Of a DNA stretch of 33,633 nt, positions 21,870 to 29,949 are shown in pieces. The stretch is from the NCBI GenBank assembly GCA_017642965.1, contig JAEPOJ010000035.1:1-33633 (forward strand), given 5' to 3'. The notes under the pieces are model-generated. The model did not search any database and had not been told where the DNA came from. It was given only the letters and a program-made list of their open reading frames with translations. Made by a program: the position numbers and the translations under genes. Numbering within the stretch: the first letter of the stretch is position 1; each line of letters opens with the position of its first letter. This DNA comes from Phycisphaerales bacterium (GTDB lineage Bacteria; Planctomycetota; Phycisphaerae; Phycisphaerales; UBA1924).

Positions 21870-22811
21870 ATGGCGCGCACTCAGAAAGAACCGGATCTCA
21901 CGCACACGCACCCCGAGACGGGGGTTGTGGCGTCGGTGCGGATCGGGGATTGCCGAGAGAAGCTGCTTGAGTTCGATGCGGTGAAGAACGCGGAGGTGGA
22001 CCTGGTGTTTGCGGATCCGCCGTTCAACTGGGCGCGGGATTATGACCGCCACCAGACGGGCGATGCTTGGGACGACGCGAAGATGTCGCGCGAGGAGTAC
22101 CTGTCGTTCACGGAGGAGTGGCTGGAGATCTGCGCGGGGTCGCTCAAGGAGACCGGGTCGATGTGGGTGAACATCCCCGATGACAGCGCGGCGGAGATCG
22201 TGGTGCATCTCAAGAAGATCGGGATGCACATGGTGAACTGGTGCGTGTGGCACTACCGGTTCGGGCAGAACACCAAGGGGCGGTTTATTAACTCCAAGGT
22301 GCACGCGTTGTACTTCTGCAAGAACCCGTACCGGCGGACGTGGAACCCGGACCCGGTGCTGGAGGTGTCGGACCGTCGGGCGATCTATGGGGACCCGCGG
22401 ACGGAGAGCAAGAAGGACGGGATGCCGGCGGGGATGCGGGTGCCGATGGACGTGTGGTACGGGCAGTACTGGGGACGCATCCAGGGCAACAACAAGGAGC
22501 GGCGCCAGAAGCACGACAACCAGCTGCCCGAGGTGTATCTGCACCGGGTGATCGCGTGCAGCTCGAACCCGGGGGACCTGGTGCTGGATCCGTTTTTGGG
22601 ATCGGGGACGACGGGCGTGGTGGCGCACGCGATGGGGCGGCACTTCATCGGGACGGAGTACAGCAAGGCGAACGCGGAGATGGCGTTCGAGCGGGTGGTG
22701 AGCGGGCCGGTGCGGGATCTGGGATCGCTTGGGGGCGGGTCGACGGCGATCTTTGAGAAGCGTGCGAAGCCGCGAGTTCCGCGTGCAGTCAAGACCACTT
22801 CCGGCGACTAG
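21870..22811 (+). CDS. Orphan beta-class DNA amino-methyltransferase (N6-adenine or N4-cytosine)
   Basis: The 313-residue protein has the catalytic motif DPPF at 49-52 (LVFADPPFNW). The S-adenosylmethionine site DPFLGSGTTG at 240-249 lies after it, the order of beta-class amino-methyltransferases such as CcrM and MboII-type enzymes. Between them lies the probable target-recognition region. The body is followed by a basic tail (KRAKPRVPRAVK). It methylates the exocyclic amino group of A or C; DPPF occurs in both kinds, so the base is not certain. No endonuclease gene is adjacent, so it is an orphan with likely roles in regulation or replication timing. The leaderless promoter is described separately. 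Two GANTC sites lie in a palindrome just downstream, but whether this enzyme reads GANTC is unknown. Confidence 0.88.
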   Translation: MARTQKEPDLTHTHPETGVVASVRIGDCREKLLEFDAVKNAEVDLVFADPPFNWARDYDRHQTGDAWDDAKMSREEYLSFTEEWLEICAGSLKETGSMWVNIPDDSAAEIVVHLKKIGMHMVNWCVWHYRFGQNTKGRFINSKVHALYFCKNPYRRTWNPDPVLEVSDRRAIYGDPRTESKKDGMPAGMRVPMDVWYGQYWGRIQGNNKERRQKHDNQLPEVYLHRVIACSSNPGDLVLDPFLGSGTTGVVAHAMGRHFIGTEYSKANAEMAFERVVSGPVRDLGSLGGGSTAIFEKRAKPRVPRAVKTTSGD

Positions 22812-22867
22812 CTCGGGCTTGAGTGCCCTCTGTATCTTTCAAATCACGGAAATAAAGTTGCGCCCGC

Positions 22868-22910
22868 CATGACTCAATATTGAGTCATGAAAAATCATAT
22901 CATAATGATA
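22868..22910. promoter_or_regulatory. Paired palindromes, possible operator
   Basis: A perfect 22-bp palindrome (22868-22889, half-site CATGACTCAAT) is followed 8 bp later by TATCAT-A-ATGATA (22898-22910). The first contains GACTC and GAGTC, both GANTC sites. It has no following T-run on the plus strand, so a terminator is unlikely. It lies in an AT-rich patch between the methyltransferase and the next genes. The gap from 22812 to 23105 holds only this and the small frame below. Confidence 0.6.
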
Positions 22911-22955
22911 CTTACGGGTTGCCCCCCCTTCACCTTGTGATAGGGTGCCTTGGTC

Positions 22956-23093
22956 ATGCTTGACGAATTGGGCAATCCGGAACGAAACTGGTTGATGATC
23001 AGCATCCGTTGTGCGCTTGCGGGGCTGCTGGGCAGGCCTTGGGCCTGGGTCTATAGGATGCCGTGGGTCGCTGCGCCACTCATTCTTGAATAG
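22956..23093 (+). CDS. Possible 45-residue small protein
   Basis: An ATG frame of 45 codons has a hydrophobic middle (MISIRCALAGLLGRPWAWVY) and four Trp residues, ending 12 nt before the next gene. A weak TTGCCC-16 nt-TAGGGT pair lies upstream (22919-22946). No good ribosome site is seen. It might be a membrane peptide or a leader coupled to the next gene, or chance. Confidence 0.3.
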   Translation: MLDELGNPERNWLMISIRCALAGLLGRPWAWVYRMPWVAAPLILE

Positions 23094-23105
23094 GTTTTTG
23101 CAGTT

Positions 23106-23858
23106 ATGCGTCTCAAGTTTTTCTTCGTGTCAGTGCTGGTTTTGTTCTCTATCGCTGCTGTGGTGCATCAGGTGCGCACATACTTTGTGAGCACGCGTCA
23201 AGATTCCAGGGCGTCTCTGCTGCGCGAGATGACGGTGGAAACGCGCTTTGAGGACTACGACGACGAGGAGCTTCGCGGCGAGGCGGGTACGCTTGAGCGC
23301 GCGCTGCGTCAGCGTGTTCAGGAGGAGCTTTCCGAGCTTGCGCCGAGGCAGCGACCTTCTGAGACCCAAGCGGAAGCGATCGCGTCGGCGTTTGCTCGTT
23401 TTCTGGTTCTTCGCAGGACCGCGACACGCGAAGAGTATCTCGAGCGGGTTGTCCATACACCCTCATCCGGTTTGACCGATGAAAACACACAGAGCGCCGA
23501 ACAGATTTGGAAGTACAACTCCGCGTGGGCACGCCACGCTGATATCCCTGTCGACTCGATCAGGATTGAGCCTGTATTCGTTCGGGGCGTGCCGGCGGGC
23601 AGCTTTATCCCACAAGGCACACGGGTCACCCGCCAGCTTGGTAATGGCAAAGCGCTCTCCCCAGATACGGTTTCCGGGCACAGTGTCTACAAGGTGTTGA
23701 TCGATTTGACCGTTCCGAGTGTTGATGCTTCGGAGGAGTTCGATGTCACACTCGGGACGCTGCTGATCAATGATGGACCAAGGGGCAAGTGGTCGCCTAT
23801 CGCGAACGAGTTTATCGGTGTGCCTCAGGGGAAGATTTGCTTCGTGCCGAGTCCCTGA
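23106..23858 (+). CDS. Unknown membrane-anchored protein (250 residues)
   Basis: The N-terminus is one hydrophobic segment (LKFFFVSVLVLFSIAAVVHQ) that could be an uncleaved anchor. A charged helical region (about 35-120: FEDYDDEELRGEAGTLERAL and onward) follows, then a beta-rich C-terminal domain (about 150-250: SIRIEPVFVRGVPAGSFIP, HSVYKVLIDLTVPSV, FDVTLGTLLINDG). Most of the protein would lie outside the cytoplasm. I do not recognise the family. It is 24 bp before the prepilin-type gene and likely cotranscribed with it, so a role with a pseudopilus or its substrate is possible. The sequence is less GC-rich than most neighbours. The start is chosen because it begins the hydrophobic segment; the ribosome site is poor. 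Confidence 0.7.
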   Translation: MRLKFFFVSVLVLFSIAAVVHQVRTYFVSTRQDSRASLLREMTVETRFEDYDDEELRGEAGTLERALRQRVQEELSELAPRQRPSETQAEAIASAFARFLVLRRTATREEYLERVVHTPSSGLTDENTQSAEQIWKYNSAWARHADIPVDSIRIEPVFVRGVPAGSFIPQGTRVTRQLGNGKALSPDTVSGHSVYKVLIDLTVPSVDASEEFDVTLGTLLINDGPRGKWSPIANEFIGVPQGKICFVPSP

Positions 23859-23882
23859 GATCCGTCACGAGTTGCTGGAGGG

Positions 23883-24644
23883 ATGATGCGAGCACCACGG
23901 AGTTATTCGGCTGGGTTCACGCTGATCGAGGTGCTGGTCTGTATTGGCATCATTGCGTTGCTGATCGCGATCGCGATTCCCGCGCTTGGTGGTGCACGCG
24001 ATCGTTCTCGACAGATGGGCAGCGCTGTGAATCTGCGCAGCATTGCTCAGATCTTCGAGATGTACACGCAGAACGCCGGCGGGCTGTATCCGGCGGCCGT
24101 TCCGGGCGCGTTCTATCCGGACCCGAACCCGTACATGGGGCGTGCAACGATCTCACACTGGCACTCGTCCAATCTCTGGGCGAACCTGTTTCTCGAGGCG
24201 TATCCGTGGGCCGAGCATGAGCGGATGTACCTCGCGCCGGGTGCGACGCGGGATCTGGGCCAGGGTCCTGTTCTGGTTACCACGTTTTCTTCGTATCGGT
24301 ACTCATCTTCATTTCTCGGGCAGCCCAAGGTCTGGAGTGGAGAGCCGATACGCAGCGATGAGTGGGCGCAGCTTGAGCAGAGTGTTCGCCAGTCGATGGT
24401 GCGGTACCCCTCGGCCAAGGTGCTGATGTGGGATGTCGAGTTGCCGACAATCCGACGGTCTCTCGAACGGGATTCCTACGGGAATCTCATGGAAAAGTCG
24501 CCGATGGTGTTCGCCGACGGGCACACCGAGGTGCGCGTGCCCGCTGAGGCGAATGCCGGCGCGACGAACTGGGCCCCCTACGCTGCCCACGCTCACCCGT
24601 ATCTCCACAACACTCGCGATGGCGTTTTCGGGCGGGATTACTGA
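23883..24644 (+). CDS. Prepilin-type pseudopilin with N-terminal cleavage/methylation motif
   Basis: The 253-residue protein has the type IV prepilin motif SAGFTLIEVLV; cleavage would fall between Gly11 and Phe12, with Glu16 at the conserved +5 position. A hydrophobic helix (CIGIIALLIAIAIPAL) and a long globular domain follow. Near the end, MVFADGHTEVRV matches the DGH motif common in planctomycete and verrucomicrobial prepilin-like proteins. It would be processed by a prepilin peptidase and inserted in a type II secretion-like pseudopilus or stay membrane bound. GGAGGG lies immediately before two adjacent ATG codons; the second may be the true start. The 258-bp gap downstream holds a weak 64-codon frame that I do not accept and nothing else I recognise. 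Confidence 0.87.
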   Translation: MMRAPRSYSAGFTLIEVLVCIGIIALLIAIAIPALGGARDRSRQMGSAVNLRSIAQIFEMYTQNAGGLYPAAVPGAFYPDPNPYMGRATISHWHSSNLWANLFLEAYPWAEHERMYLAPGATRDLGQGPVLVTTFSSYRYSSSFLGQPKVWSGEPIRSDEWAQLEQSVRQSMVRYPSAKVLMWDVELPTIRRSLERDSYGNLMEKSPMVFADGHTEVRVPAEANAGATNWAPYAAHAHPYLHNTRDGVFGRDY

Positions 24645-24902
24645 TTCAGCGGCTGCCTGCCCGATTGGCCCCTCCTTCGTCCCGGGAGATGAATGAGTGG
24701 GCATCGGTGCATCTGTGGGGCTGGGGTGGCGAAAGCGTATCGGACGACGGGGGCTGGCAATGCCCTGATTTGGTTGTTTGGTGGGTATTCGCCTTGATCT
24801 GTGCCCGTATTCGTGTCATCCTAGTGCTGGGCTTCATCGCCTGTGCTGTGCAAGACTGAACATACCGGGTACTCGGGGGGGCACCCGAACGGAAAGCTGA
24901 AT

Positions 24903-26687
24903 ATGACTCAGAACCGCTGTTTCTGCCTCAAGACTCTGCCTTCGCTGTTTTCGATCGGTGCGATCGTGGGCGGTGCGCAGGCGACGGACCCGCAGTATTC
25001 GCTCGTGAACACGATCGCGAATGTGAATGCGATCACGGTGCCGATCGAGTCGTACACGGGTCAGCACGACATCATGGCGGGCGGCGTGAGCGTTGGCGAT
25101 TTCAATGTTGACGGCTGGCCGGACATCTTCCTGCCCGGGCTGGGGAGCGTGCCGGACATGCTGTTTATCAATCAGCAGGACGGGACGTTTGAGGACCAGG
25201 CGGCGTTGTGGGGCGTTGATCGCCTGCACATGGGTCAGGGCAGCGCGGTTGGCGATGTGAACGGCGACGGGCTGCCGGACCTGTACCTGATGTCGTTCGG
25301 TCCTGCGGGGGCGCAGGCGCAGCCGGGCAAGGCGCTGCTGTACATCAATCAGGGCGCGGACGCCATGGGCAACTGGTCGTTCAGCGAGGAGGCGGTCGAG
25401 CGTGGCGTGAACAGCGTGATGACGATCGTCGCGGGGAAGGGTGCCGCGTTCGGTGATATCGATCTGGATGGGGACCTGGACCTGTACGCGGCGACGTGGC
25501 AGTTCACGCCGGGCGCGGACGGGAACCGCCTGTTTGAGAACGACGGGAACGGGTACTTCACGGACATCAGCGACGAGGCGCTGCCGGATGCCCCGTTCGT
25601 GCTGCGTGGGTTCACGCCCAAGGTTGTGGACGTGACGGGGGATCGTTACCCTGATCTGCTGCTGACGTGCGACTTCGCGACGTCGCGCCTGTATGTGAAC
25701 AACGGGCCGGACCTGAACGGGCGGATCACGTTCCGCGATGAGACGGAGACCGCGGGGATCACGTTCGACAACAACGGGATGGGCGCGGCGCTCAACGACT
25801 TCAATGGCGACGGGATGCTGGACTGGTTCATGACCAACATCCACGTGTCGAGCGCGAACTACTACAACACGCTGTACATGGGCATCGAGGTGAACGAGGC
25901 GGGGACGCCGATCTACATCGACCAGGCCCAGGTGCGCGGCGTTGGCGACAACGGCTGGGGCTGGGGCGTGGTCTCGGGTGACTACAACAACGACGGGGAC
26001 GTGGACATCATCGCGACCAACGGCTGGCCACAGTGGCCCAACGAGCCCACCCGCTACTGGAACAACGACGGCGCGGGGAACTTCAACGACATCTCGTTCA
26101 TCACGGGGCTGAGCTTCCACATCGACGGGCGCGGGCTGGTGCAGCTGGACTATGACCGCGACGGCGACCTGGACCTGGCGTTCGTGGACAATGGCGGGCC
26201 GTTCCGCCTGTACCGCAACAACCTCGGGCTCGAGGGGCGACCGTTTACGCACTTCCTGCGCTTGGACCTGAACACCGACCTGCACCCGTGCCTGGCGCCG
26301 ATGGGCTACGGGACCCGGGTCATCGCGACGTACGGCGGGCGCGATCATCTGCGTGTGGTGGACGGGGCGAGCAGCTACCTCGGGCAGTCGGAGCTGACGG
26401 TGCACTTCGGGCTCGAGAACCTGGAAAGCGTCGATCAGGTCCGCATCGAGTGGGCGGACGGCTCGGTGACGATCATCGAGAACCCGACCATCGATCAGCA
26501 GTCCACGGTGCACGCGTACCACCCGGTGGACATGGACCGCGACGGGCGTTTCACGTTCTTTGATGTCTCGCGGATGCTGACAGCGTACATCGCGCAGGAC
26601 GCGGCGGCGGACTTCAATGATGACGGCACGATCGACATCATGGATATGATGGGCTTTATCGAACGCTACAGCACGCCCTGCGAGTGA
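24903..26687 (+). CDS. Secreted FG-GAP/UnbV-type beta-propeller protein with dockerin-like tail
   Basis: The 594-residue protein starts at an ATG with GGAAAG upstream and a signal peptide (LKTLPSLFSIGAIVGGAQA). At least six FG-GAP/VCBS calcium loops follow: GDFNVDGWPD, GDVNGDGLPD, GDIDLDGDLD, DFNGDGMLD, GDYNNDGDVD and DYDRDGDLD, forming a propeller. An ASPIC/UnbV-type domain comes next (about 435-535, YGTRVIATYGGRDHLRVVDG, then RIEWADGS). The end is a dockerin-like pair (DMDRDGRFTFFDVSRMLTA and DFNDDGTIDIMDMMGFI), but it closes on TPCE rather than the Gly-Cys end of the others. It is probably an extracellular adhesion or recognition protein. Codons are strongly G-ending. The downstream YggU gene overlaps by 4 bp. 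Confidence 0.88.
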   Translation: MTQNRCFCLKTLPSLFSIGAIVGGAQATDPQYSLVNTIANVNAITVPIESYTGQHDIMAGGVSVGDFNVDGWPDIFLPGLGSVPDMLFINQQDGTFEDQAALWGVDRLHMGQGSAVGDVNGDGLPDLYLMSFGPAGAQAQPGKALLYINQGADAMGNWSFSEEAVERGVNSVMTIVAGKGAAFGDIDLDGDLDLYAATWQFTPGADGNRLFENDGNGYFTDISDEALPDAPFVLRGFTPKVVDVTGDRYPDLLLTCDFATSRLYVNNGPDLNGRITFRDETETAGITFDNNGMGAALNDFNGDGMLDWFMTNIHVSSANYYNTLYMGIEVNEAGTPIYIDQAQVRGVGDNGWGWGVVSGDYNNDGDVDIIATNGWPQWPNEPTRYWNNDGAGNFNDISFITGLSFHIDGRGLVQLDYDRDGDLDLAFVDNGGPFRLYRNNLGLEGRPFTHFLRLDLNTDLHPCLAPMGYGTRVIATYGGRDHLRVVDGASSYLGQSELTVHFGLENLESVDQVRIEWADGSVTIIENPTIDQQSTVHAYHPVDMDRDGRFTFFDVSRMLTAYIAQDAAADFNDDGTIDIMDMMGFIERYSTPCE

Positions 26688-26998
26688 GCCGCGGGGTGGG
26701 CGATCACGCTGATGGGACCCTGATCCGCGTCAAGGCGGTCCCGGGCGCTTCGCGCGACGCGGTGAGCGGGCTGCTGGGCGATCGGGTGAAGGTGCGTGTG
26801 AGCGCGGCGCCCGAGGGGGGCAAGGCGAACGAGGCGATCATCCGCCTGCTGGCGGGTGCGATCGGTTGCGGGGCCGGGCAGGTGGAGCTGTTGGGCGGCC
26901 AGACCCATCCTGAGAAGTTGTTTGCTGTCCGCGGGATCGATGCCGAGCGGATCTCGGACGCGTTGGGGTTCGATATCTCGCCCGCGGTGCAGCGTTGA
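26684..26998 (+). CDS. YggU/DUF167-family protein
   Basis: The 104-residue protein fits the DUF167/YggU family: IRVKAVPGASRDAV near the start, then VKVRVSAAPEGGKANEAIIR and LLGGQTHPEKLFAVRGID, which are its typical conserved blocks. The fold is known from structures; the biochemical role is not settled. It starts with GTG, overlapping the TGA of the FG-GAP gene (GTGA), so it is translationally coupled to an unrelated secreted protein. This looks like an accident of position, not a functional link. It is probably cytoplasmic. The length matches the family. Confidence 0.85.
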   Translation: MSRGVGDHADGTLIRVKAVPGASRDAVSGLLGDRVKVRVSAAPEGGKANEAIIRLLAGAIGCGAGQVELLGGQTHPEKLFAVRGIDAERISDALGFDISPAVQR

Positions 26999-27061
26999 AG
27001 GCCCGATAGCAGTGCAGACCACGCAGAGCGAACGGGCGGCGGGCGCGATCGCGCCGATCGC

Positions 27062-27090
27062 TTGCCGGGGGTGTGCTGGTATCCCATGTT
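27062..27090 (+). promoter_or_regulatory. Candidate promoter for the STAS-domain gene
   Basis: TTGCCG (27062-27067) and CATGTT (27085-27090) are 17 nt apart, similar in layout to the HU promoter. The match to consensus is modest. Confidence 0.3.
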
Positions 27091-27134
27091 GAGCCCATCT
27101 TTGCCGCCCGTTCGGGCCCAAAGGGGGATACATC

Positions 27135-27599
27135 ATGCGGATCGAGCTCGAAGAGCACGCCCCGGAACAGACACGTTCGGGGTCGACATCATCATCTCGC
27201 AAGCCAACGACGGAGCTCCTTCGGGTCCGTGAGGAGGACGGAGTGCTGCGTGCGTCCCTGCACGACGGCTCGCTTCGTTCGCTGGATACGGGGAAGCTCC
27301 GCGCGGAGATCGCGGTCTTGTGCCGCTCGCATCAGTCACGCCTGATCGTGCTCTCGATGCGGAACACGGAGACGCTTGCTTCGAGTGTGCTCGGTGCGCT
27401 GGCGCAGCTGAGCGCGGACCTTGAGCGCGTGGGCGGGGTGCTGGTGCTGTACAAGGTGCCGAAGGAAGTGACGCGTGTGCTCCGCAAGACGCGCCTGGAT
27501 CGGCTGATCCACACGGCCCGTGACCGCGCGGCGGCGAAGAAGAAGGCCAAGAGCATCGCGCACAAGGGTGGGTTCCTGCGTCGGACGAACGCGGCCTAA
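27135..27599 (+). CDS. STAS-domain protein (anti-sigma factor antagonist-like)
   Basis: The 154-residue protein holds a STAS-like domain at about 30-125: LRVREEDGVLRASLHDGSL, then RLIVLSMRNTETLASSVLGA with serines at the position of the SpoIIAA phosphorylated Ser, and VGGVLVLYKVPKEVTRVL as the last strand and helix. The usual Asp before the Ser pair is Ala here. The first 28 residues are Ser/Thr-rich and the last 25 very basic (AAAKKKAKSIAHKGGFLRR), which could bind nucleic acid or a partner. By family it would be controlled by a Ser kinase and bind an anti-sigma factor, but neither is encoded in the window. AGGGGG precedes the ATG. Confidence 0.72.
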   Translation: MRIELEEHAPEQTRSGSTSSSRKPTTELLRVREEDGVLRASLHDGSLRSLDTGKLRAEIAVLCRSHQSRLIVLSMRNTETLASSVLGALAQLSADLERVGGVLVLYKVPKEVTRVLRKTRLDRLIHTARDRAAAKKKAKSIAHKGGFLRRTNAA

Positions 27600-27650
27600 C
27601 CTGGCCCAACCCGGCGATTGAGCGGTTTCGTGTGCATCCGATGCGGTGTG

Positions 27651-27782
27651 GGCGTCGTATATGGGACCGACGCCCGTTCGGGCGGACGGTGATATCGGAT
27701 AGTCCGGCGTGCTTGTGATCGAACTGATGGGTTTGGTTGTGTGCGCACCGGATCCGCCCGATATCGCGTGCAAACGCGTTTG
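27651..27782 (+). promoter_or_regulatory. Hairpin and palindrome upstream of the subtilase gene
   Basis: A perfect 8-bp stem GGGCGTCG (27651-27658) / CGACGCCC (27669-27676) could end the STAS transcript, though no T-run follows. A perfect 12-bp palindrome CAAACGCGTTTG lies at 27771-27782, 25 bp before the ATG of the subtilase, a suitable place for a regulator. Confidence 0.4.
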
Positions 27783-27806
27783 TTTCACTGCACCAAGGAC
27801 CGCCAC

Positions 27807-29948
27807 ATGCGACCATCTGCCCCGATCTTTGTTCTCGTTCTCGCTTCGCTGGCCGGCACGGCCAACGCGTCCGCGCCCGGCACGCTGCAGCTCAAGACGG
27901 GCGATGTCCGCATCGAGCACGCCGAAGACGCGCTGCGCTGGAACCAGGCCCGGGCGCAGCGGTTGCCCGAGCGGATGGTGCTGGTGCTCGACGGCCCGAT
28001 GACCACCGAGCGGCGGGCACAGATCGAGGCGGCGGGCGTGGTTGTGCGTGATTACATGCCGACCAACGCGTTTGTTGTCGAGACGCGCGATGCGCGGCTC
28101 GGCGCGATCCGGGCGCTTGGCTTTGTTGAGTCGCTGATCGAGTTCGACGACGCGTGGAAGGTGGACCCGCAGATCGGGAACCGTGATTTCCAGACCGCGG
28201 AGCGCCAGGCGTTTGCGCAGGAGGGCAAGGTCGCGTCGCACGTGTACCTGTTCGCGGGTGCTTCGATCGTCGATGCCCGCAAGGCCATCGAGCGGATGGG
28301 CGGCGTGGAGATCGTGAACCACGAGCTCGTGGGTGACCGGTTCATGGTCGCGGTGCTGGGCCCGGCGGACGGCGTGCGCGCGCTGGCGGCGATCGATGAC
28401 GTGCAGTGGATCGAGTCGGCGCCGGAGGTGACGTACCGCAACAGCTCGACGCGTTGGATCGTGCAGTCGAACACCGACGGGTTCTTCCCGATCTACGACA
28501 ACGGCATCCGGGGTGAGAACCAGCTCGTGGCGATCATGGACGGGCGTGTTGATGCCGGTCACTGCGCGTTCAGCGACCCCGAGGGCGACCCGTTCGGCCC
28601 CGACCATCGCAAGATTCATGCGTACAACACCTCGACGGGTTCGGACTTCCACGGCACGCACGTGGCGGGGACGGTGCTGGGCGACAACTACGCGAACGAC
28701 AACAACCGCGGGGTGGCGTACGAGGCGCGGATGATCTTTGATCGCACGCCGAGCTTCTCGTTCAGCTCGCTGAACTCGCACCTCGAGACGCACTACAGCC
28801 AGGGGGCTTCGATCCACACCAACTCGTGGGGCGACGACGGGACGACGGCGTACAACGGCATGCCGCGTGCGATCGATACGTTCTCGCACGCGAACGACGA
28901 CAACCTTGTGATCTTCGCGGCCACGAACCTAAGCTCGCTGCGCAACCCCGAGAACGCGAAGAACGTGCTTGCGGTCGGCGCGTCTCAGGACTCTGGCAGC
29001 CAGGGCAGCTTCTGCTCGGGCGGCGTGGGGCCGACGGCGGACGGGCGGCGCAAGCCGGAGATCTTCGCGCCGGGCTGCAACTCGCAGTCGGCGCAGTGGA
29101 ACACGTCCTGCGTGACGTTCGGTCTGACGGGGACGTCGATGGCGGCACCGGCGATCGCGGGCTGCGCGGCGTTGACCCGTCAGTACTTCGAGGACGGGTA
29201 TTACCCGAGCGGGGTGCCGACGTTCGATGACGGCTTCACCCCCTCTGGCACGCTGATCAAGGCGACGCTGCTCAACTCGGCGGTGAACATGACCGGCATC
29301 GGCGGGTTCCCCAGCAACCAGGAGGGCTGGGGGCGTGTGCTGCTGGACAACGCGCTCTACTTCCCGGGCGATGACGCGACGCTGCTGATCCGCGACGTGC
29401 GGAACAGCGCGGGCGATGCGCTCAGCACGGGCGAGACGCACGAGATCGTGGTGAGCCACGACGACATCACGGTGCCGCTGAAGGTGACGCTGGTGTGGCA
29501 CGATGCGCCGGCGACGCCGAACGCGTCGTTCACGCCGGTGAACAACCTCGATCTTGAGGTTGATATCCCGACGGGCCAGACGATCTTCGGGAACAACATC
29601 GTGAACGGGCAGAGCACGTTCGACACGACGACGGACGACATCAACAACGTGGAGATGGTGATGCTGCCGGCGGCGCTGACGGGCGAGTACACGATCCGCG
29701 TGAAGGGCACCGGCGTGAACCAGGGCCCGCAGGGCTACGCGCTGGTGGTGAGCGGCGCGGTGAGCGAGGTCGCGGCGGGCTGCCCGGCGGACCTGAACGG
29801 CGACGGGAACCTGGACTTCTTCGATGTCTCGGCGTTCCTGACGGCGTACAACGCGCAGGACGCGGCGGCGGATTTCAACGACGACGGGATGTTCAACTTC
29901 TTTGATGTAAGTGCGTTCCTGAGCGCGTTTAATGCTGGTTGCCCGTGA
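27807..29948 (+). CDS. Secreted subtilisin-like (S8) serine protease with Gly-Cys dockerin
   Basis: The 713-residue protein has a signal peptide (MRPSAPIFVLVLASLAGTANA) and a propeptide-like region (about 25-235). The S8 catalytic domain has Asp245 (AIMDGRVD), His282 (FHGTHVAGT), oxyanion Asn374 (FAATNLS) and Ser444 (GTSMAAPAIAG), so the full triad is present. A beta-sandwich region (about 530-650: TVPLKVTLVWHDAP, GEYTIRVKGTG) resembles the C-terminal domain of Kp-43-type subtilases. The end is a clear dockerin with two calcium loops (ADLNGDGNLDFFDVSAFLTA, DFNDDGMFNFFDVSAFLSA) and terminal Gly-Cys-Pro. The start with AAGGA 7 nt upstream is preferred to the longer frame at 27741. Its stop is 1 bp from the convergent lipoprotein gene. 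Confidence 0.93.
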   Translation: MRPSAPIFVLVLASLAGTANASAPGTLQLKTGDVRIEHAEDALRWNQARAQRLPERMVLVLDGPMTTERRAQIEAAGVVVRDYMPTNAFVVETRDARLGAIRALGFVESLIEFDDAWKVDPQIGNRDFQTAERQAFAQEGKVASHVYLFAGASIVDARKAIERMGGVEIVNHELVGDRFMVAVLGPADGVRALAAIDDVQWIESAPEVTYRNSSTRWIVQSNTDGFFPIYDNGIRGENQLVAIMDGRVDAGHCAFSDPEGDPFGPDHRKIHAYNTSTGSDFHGTHVAGTVLGDNYANDNNRGVAYEARMIFDRTPSFSFSSLNSHLETHYSQGASIHTNSWGDDGTTAYNGMPRAIDTFSHANDDNLVIFAATNLSSLRNPENAKNVLAVGASQDSGSQGSFCSGGVGPTADGRRKPEIFAPGCNSQSAQWNTSCVTFGLTGTSMAAPAIAGCAALTRQYFEDGYYPSGVPTFDDGFTPSGTLIKATLLNSAVNMTGIGGFPSNQEGWGRVLLDNALYFPGDDATLLIRDVRNSAGDALSTGETHEIVVSHDDITVPLKVTLVWHDAPATPNASFTPVNNLDLEVDIPTGQTIFGNNIVNGQSTFDTTTDDINNVEMVMLPAALTGEYTIRVKGTGVNQGPQGYALVVSGAVSEVAAGCPADLNGDGNLDFFDVSAFLTAYNAQDAAADFNDDGMFNFFDVSAFLSAFNAGCP

Positions 29949-29949
29949 G

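Noticed and set aside
21870..22811. Restriction-modification system
   Set aside because: No endonuclease or specificity subunit gene on either side; neighbours are a metallopeptidase and a membrane protein.
22886..22940. 17-codon frame starting inside the palindrome
   Set aside because: Too short and no ribosome site; the ATG belongs to the palindrome.
24665..24859. 64-codon frame with a hydrophobic end
   Set aside because: Lies in an intergenic gap without ribosome site, odd Trp-rich composition; too weak to call.
24834..26522. Long minus-strand frame across the FG-GAP gene
   Set aside because: It is a Val/Arg/His-rich shadow; calcium-loop repeats and signal peptide are on the plus strand.
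27336..28889. Minus-strand frame opposite the subtilase
   Set aside because: Low-complexity Arg/Val/His composition; the plus strand has the complete S8 triad.
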